From assembly GCA_026119855.1 (NCBI GenBank), contig JAOWBW010001131.1, positions 248,001 to 312,000 on the forward strand: a stretch of DNA of 64,000 nt, in the 5' to 3' direction. The notes under the pieces were generated by a model. It was not told where the DNA came from. It made no database searches and worked only from the letters and a program-made list of their open reading frames with translations. A program made the translations under genes and the position numbers. Positions 63,277 through 64,000 of this stretch are shown piece after piece (positions within the stretch are counted from its first letter, which is position 1; each line of letters begins with the position of its first letter). Source of the stretch: Campanula takesimana (lineage: Eukaryota; Streptophyta; Magnoliopsida; Asterales; Campanulaceae).

Positions 63277-63762
63277 TGTTGGAACAATATTATACCCCTG
63301 AATGCCACACTCATATTTAGTAAAAGATTGAGGAAGATATGAAGCGGAAGCGTTAGGAATATACCTGTTGAATCCATAGCAATAACTTGAAGGGAGAACT
63401 TAAGATGAAGAAGAGTGTATAGGGAGATGATCTTCTAAATGATAATGTCTTCTTTAAATTTCTCAATTTCTTCTAGGCAATAATGAAGAGAGTATTTAGA
63501 GAGAAAGCAAGAATATGTAGTTGTCATTAAGGGTTGATGGAAGACCCTTTTTATAGTAGACTTGGTGACATTTCATTTAGGGACCATACCTATTCATTTC
63601 TTAAGCAATATTGATTTACCATTTTGACAATCATAAATAGGTAAATAACATTTCAGGGATTCTACACATTGCTTAGGTTTGACTATACTTTATATTAATG
63701 TTATAGTCATGATTTTATTAATGGAAGTCCAAATAACTTGTATTGCAAGCCATGTTCTAACA
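63277..63762 (-). repeat. 5' LTR of copia element 2
   Basis: 486 bp, same length as the other LTR. It is followed on the plus strand by CATAA and the rest of copy B. Confidence 0.9.
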
Positions 63763-63788
63763 CATAATTTACTACTTCCAAAATAATA

Positions 63789-64000
63789 CTCATTCCGTCT
63801 CAGTTTAAGGTTTTTAGTTGTTTTATTCCATAAATGGAAAAAAAATGAATAGTGCTTTGGAAACTCTTGCCCTCAAAAAGTTCATTTAATTACAAAAAAA
63901 AAAACATTACTTTCACCCTTTTTGGACATTTATATCCTTCAATCTCTATTTTTGGTTGACTCATTTCCATTGTTTTTGTCTTAGTTTTTTAATAAGCGTG
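63789..64000. mobile_element. Stowaway-type MITE, cut by the window end
   Basis: Left end after TA is CTCATTCCGTCTCAGTTTAAG; the right end lies outside. Similar in body to the MITE at 12606-12846 (TTAGTTG-TTTTAT phrases). Confidence 0.5.

Larger units (their letters stand above)
57120..63762 (-). mobile_element. Ty1-copia element 2 (younger, minus strand)
   Basis: LTRs 57120-57605 and 63277-63762 (486 bp each, about a dozen differences by hand count), with ends TGTTGGAACA and TGTTCTAACA. Perfect target repeat CATAA (57115-57119 and 63763-63767), confirmed by the empty site in copy A (GGCACATAATTTACTA). Domain order on the minus strand is gag, protease, integrase, RT, RNase H: the copia order. 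It is of the same family as copia1 but much better kept. Several frameshifts remain. Confidence 0.93.

Overview
The window is nuclear DNA of a flowering plant, most likely a eudicot; I cannot name the species. The signs are GT-AG introns, an AT-rich background, Stowaway MITEs with CTCCCTCCGTCCC-type ends, tRNA-derived SINEs, hAT and Mutator-like (MULE) non-autonomous elements, and Ty1-copia and Tat-lineage Ty3-gypsy LTR retrotransposons. I see one host gene. Nearly everything else is transposable element, much of it nested.

1-5.3 kb: a 3.4-kb MULE-type element (1813-5226, perfect 9-bp target duplication) holds a Stowaway MITE and a 2.15-kb giant foldback element. It ends about 330 bp before the start codon of the host gene. 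5.55-10.94 kb (+): a three-exon gene for a FLOE1-type protein (DUF1421 family, known for hydration-dependent condensates in seeds). Its conserved-looking C-terminal end lies in the +1 frame after an apparent one-base insertion. The introns carry MITEs, a small foldback and a SINE-like insert. 11-15 kb: MITEs, a SINE, hAT-like remnants and long TA/CA microsatellites.

15.1-22.5 kb: a large non-coding LTR retrotransposon with two tandem arrays near its 3' end, inserted into a foldback element. 22.7-27 kb: MITEs, a T-rich GTTACA-repeat region, a 778-bp hAT MITE and one short unidentified protein-like stretch. 27.0-34.8 kb: a Stowaway MITE split by a decayed minus-strand copia element and by a deleted hAT element, which itself holds a smaller MITE. 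35.0-47.0 kb: a complete-length Tat-lineage gypsy element with two RNase H domains and a 3' tandem array. It also carries an antisense, apparently spliced gene with a Transposase_28-like domain, a coiled coil and its own TATA box. 48-53.6 kb: decayed minus-strand gypsy (Athila-like) remains with a MULE and a SINE inside. 53.8-64 kb: a second copy of a sequence block also found around the Tat element, broken by a MULE-containing element, a MITE pair and a younger copia element of the same family as the first.

The two copies of that block (about 34.9/47 kb and 53.8-63.8 kb) act as natural empty sites for each other. They give exact insertion points for the Tat element (CATAT), the 2-kb element at 53.9 kb (TAT), a MULE-MITE (GAAAATGATG) and copia2 (CATAA). 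All element coding regions have frameshifts or stops, so none looks autonomous. The limits are these: calls come from reading the sequence and from remembered family features, with no alignment or database search; exon calls have no transcript support; and LTR divergences are hand counts.
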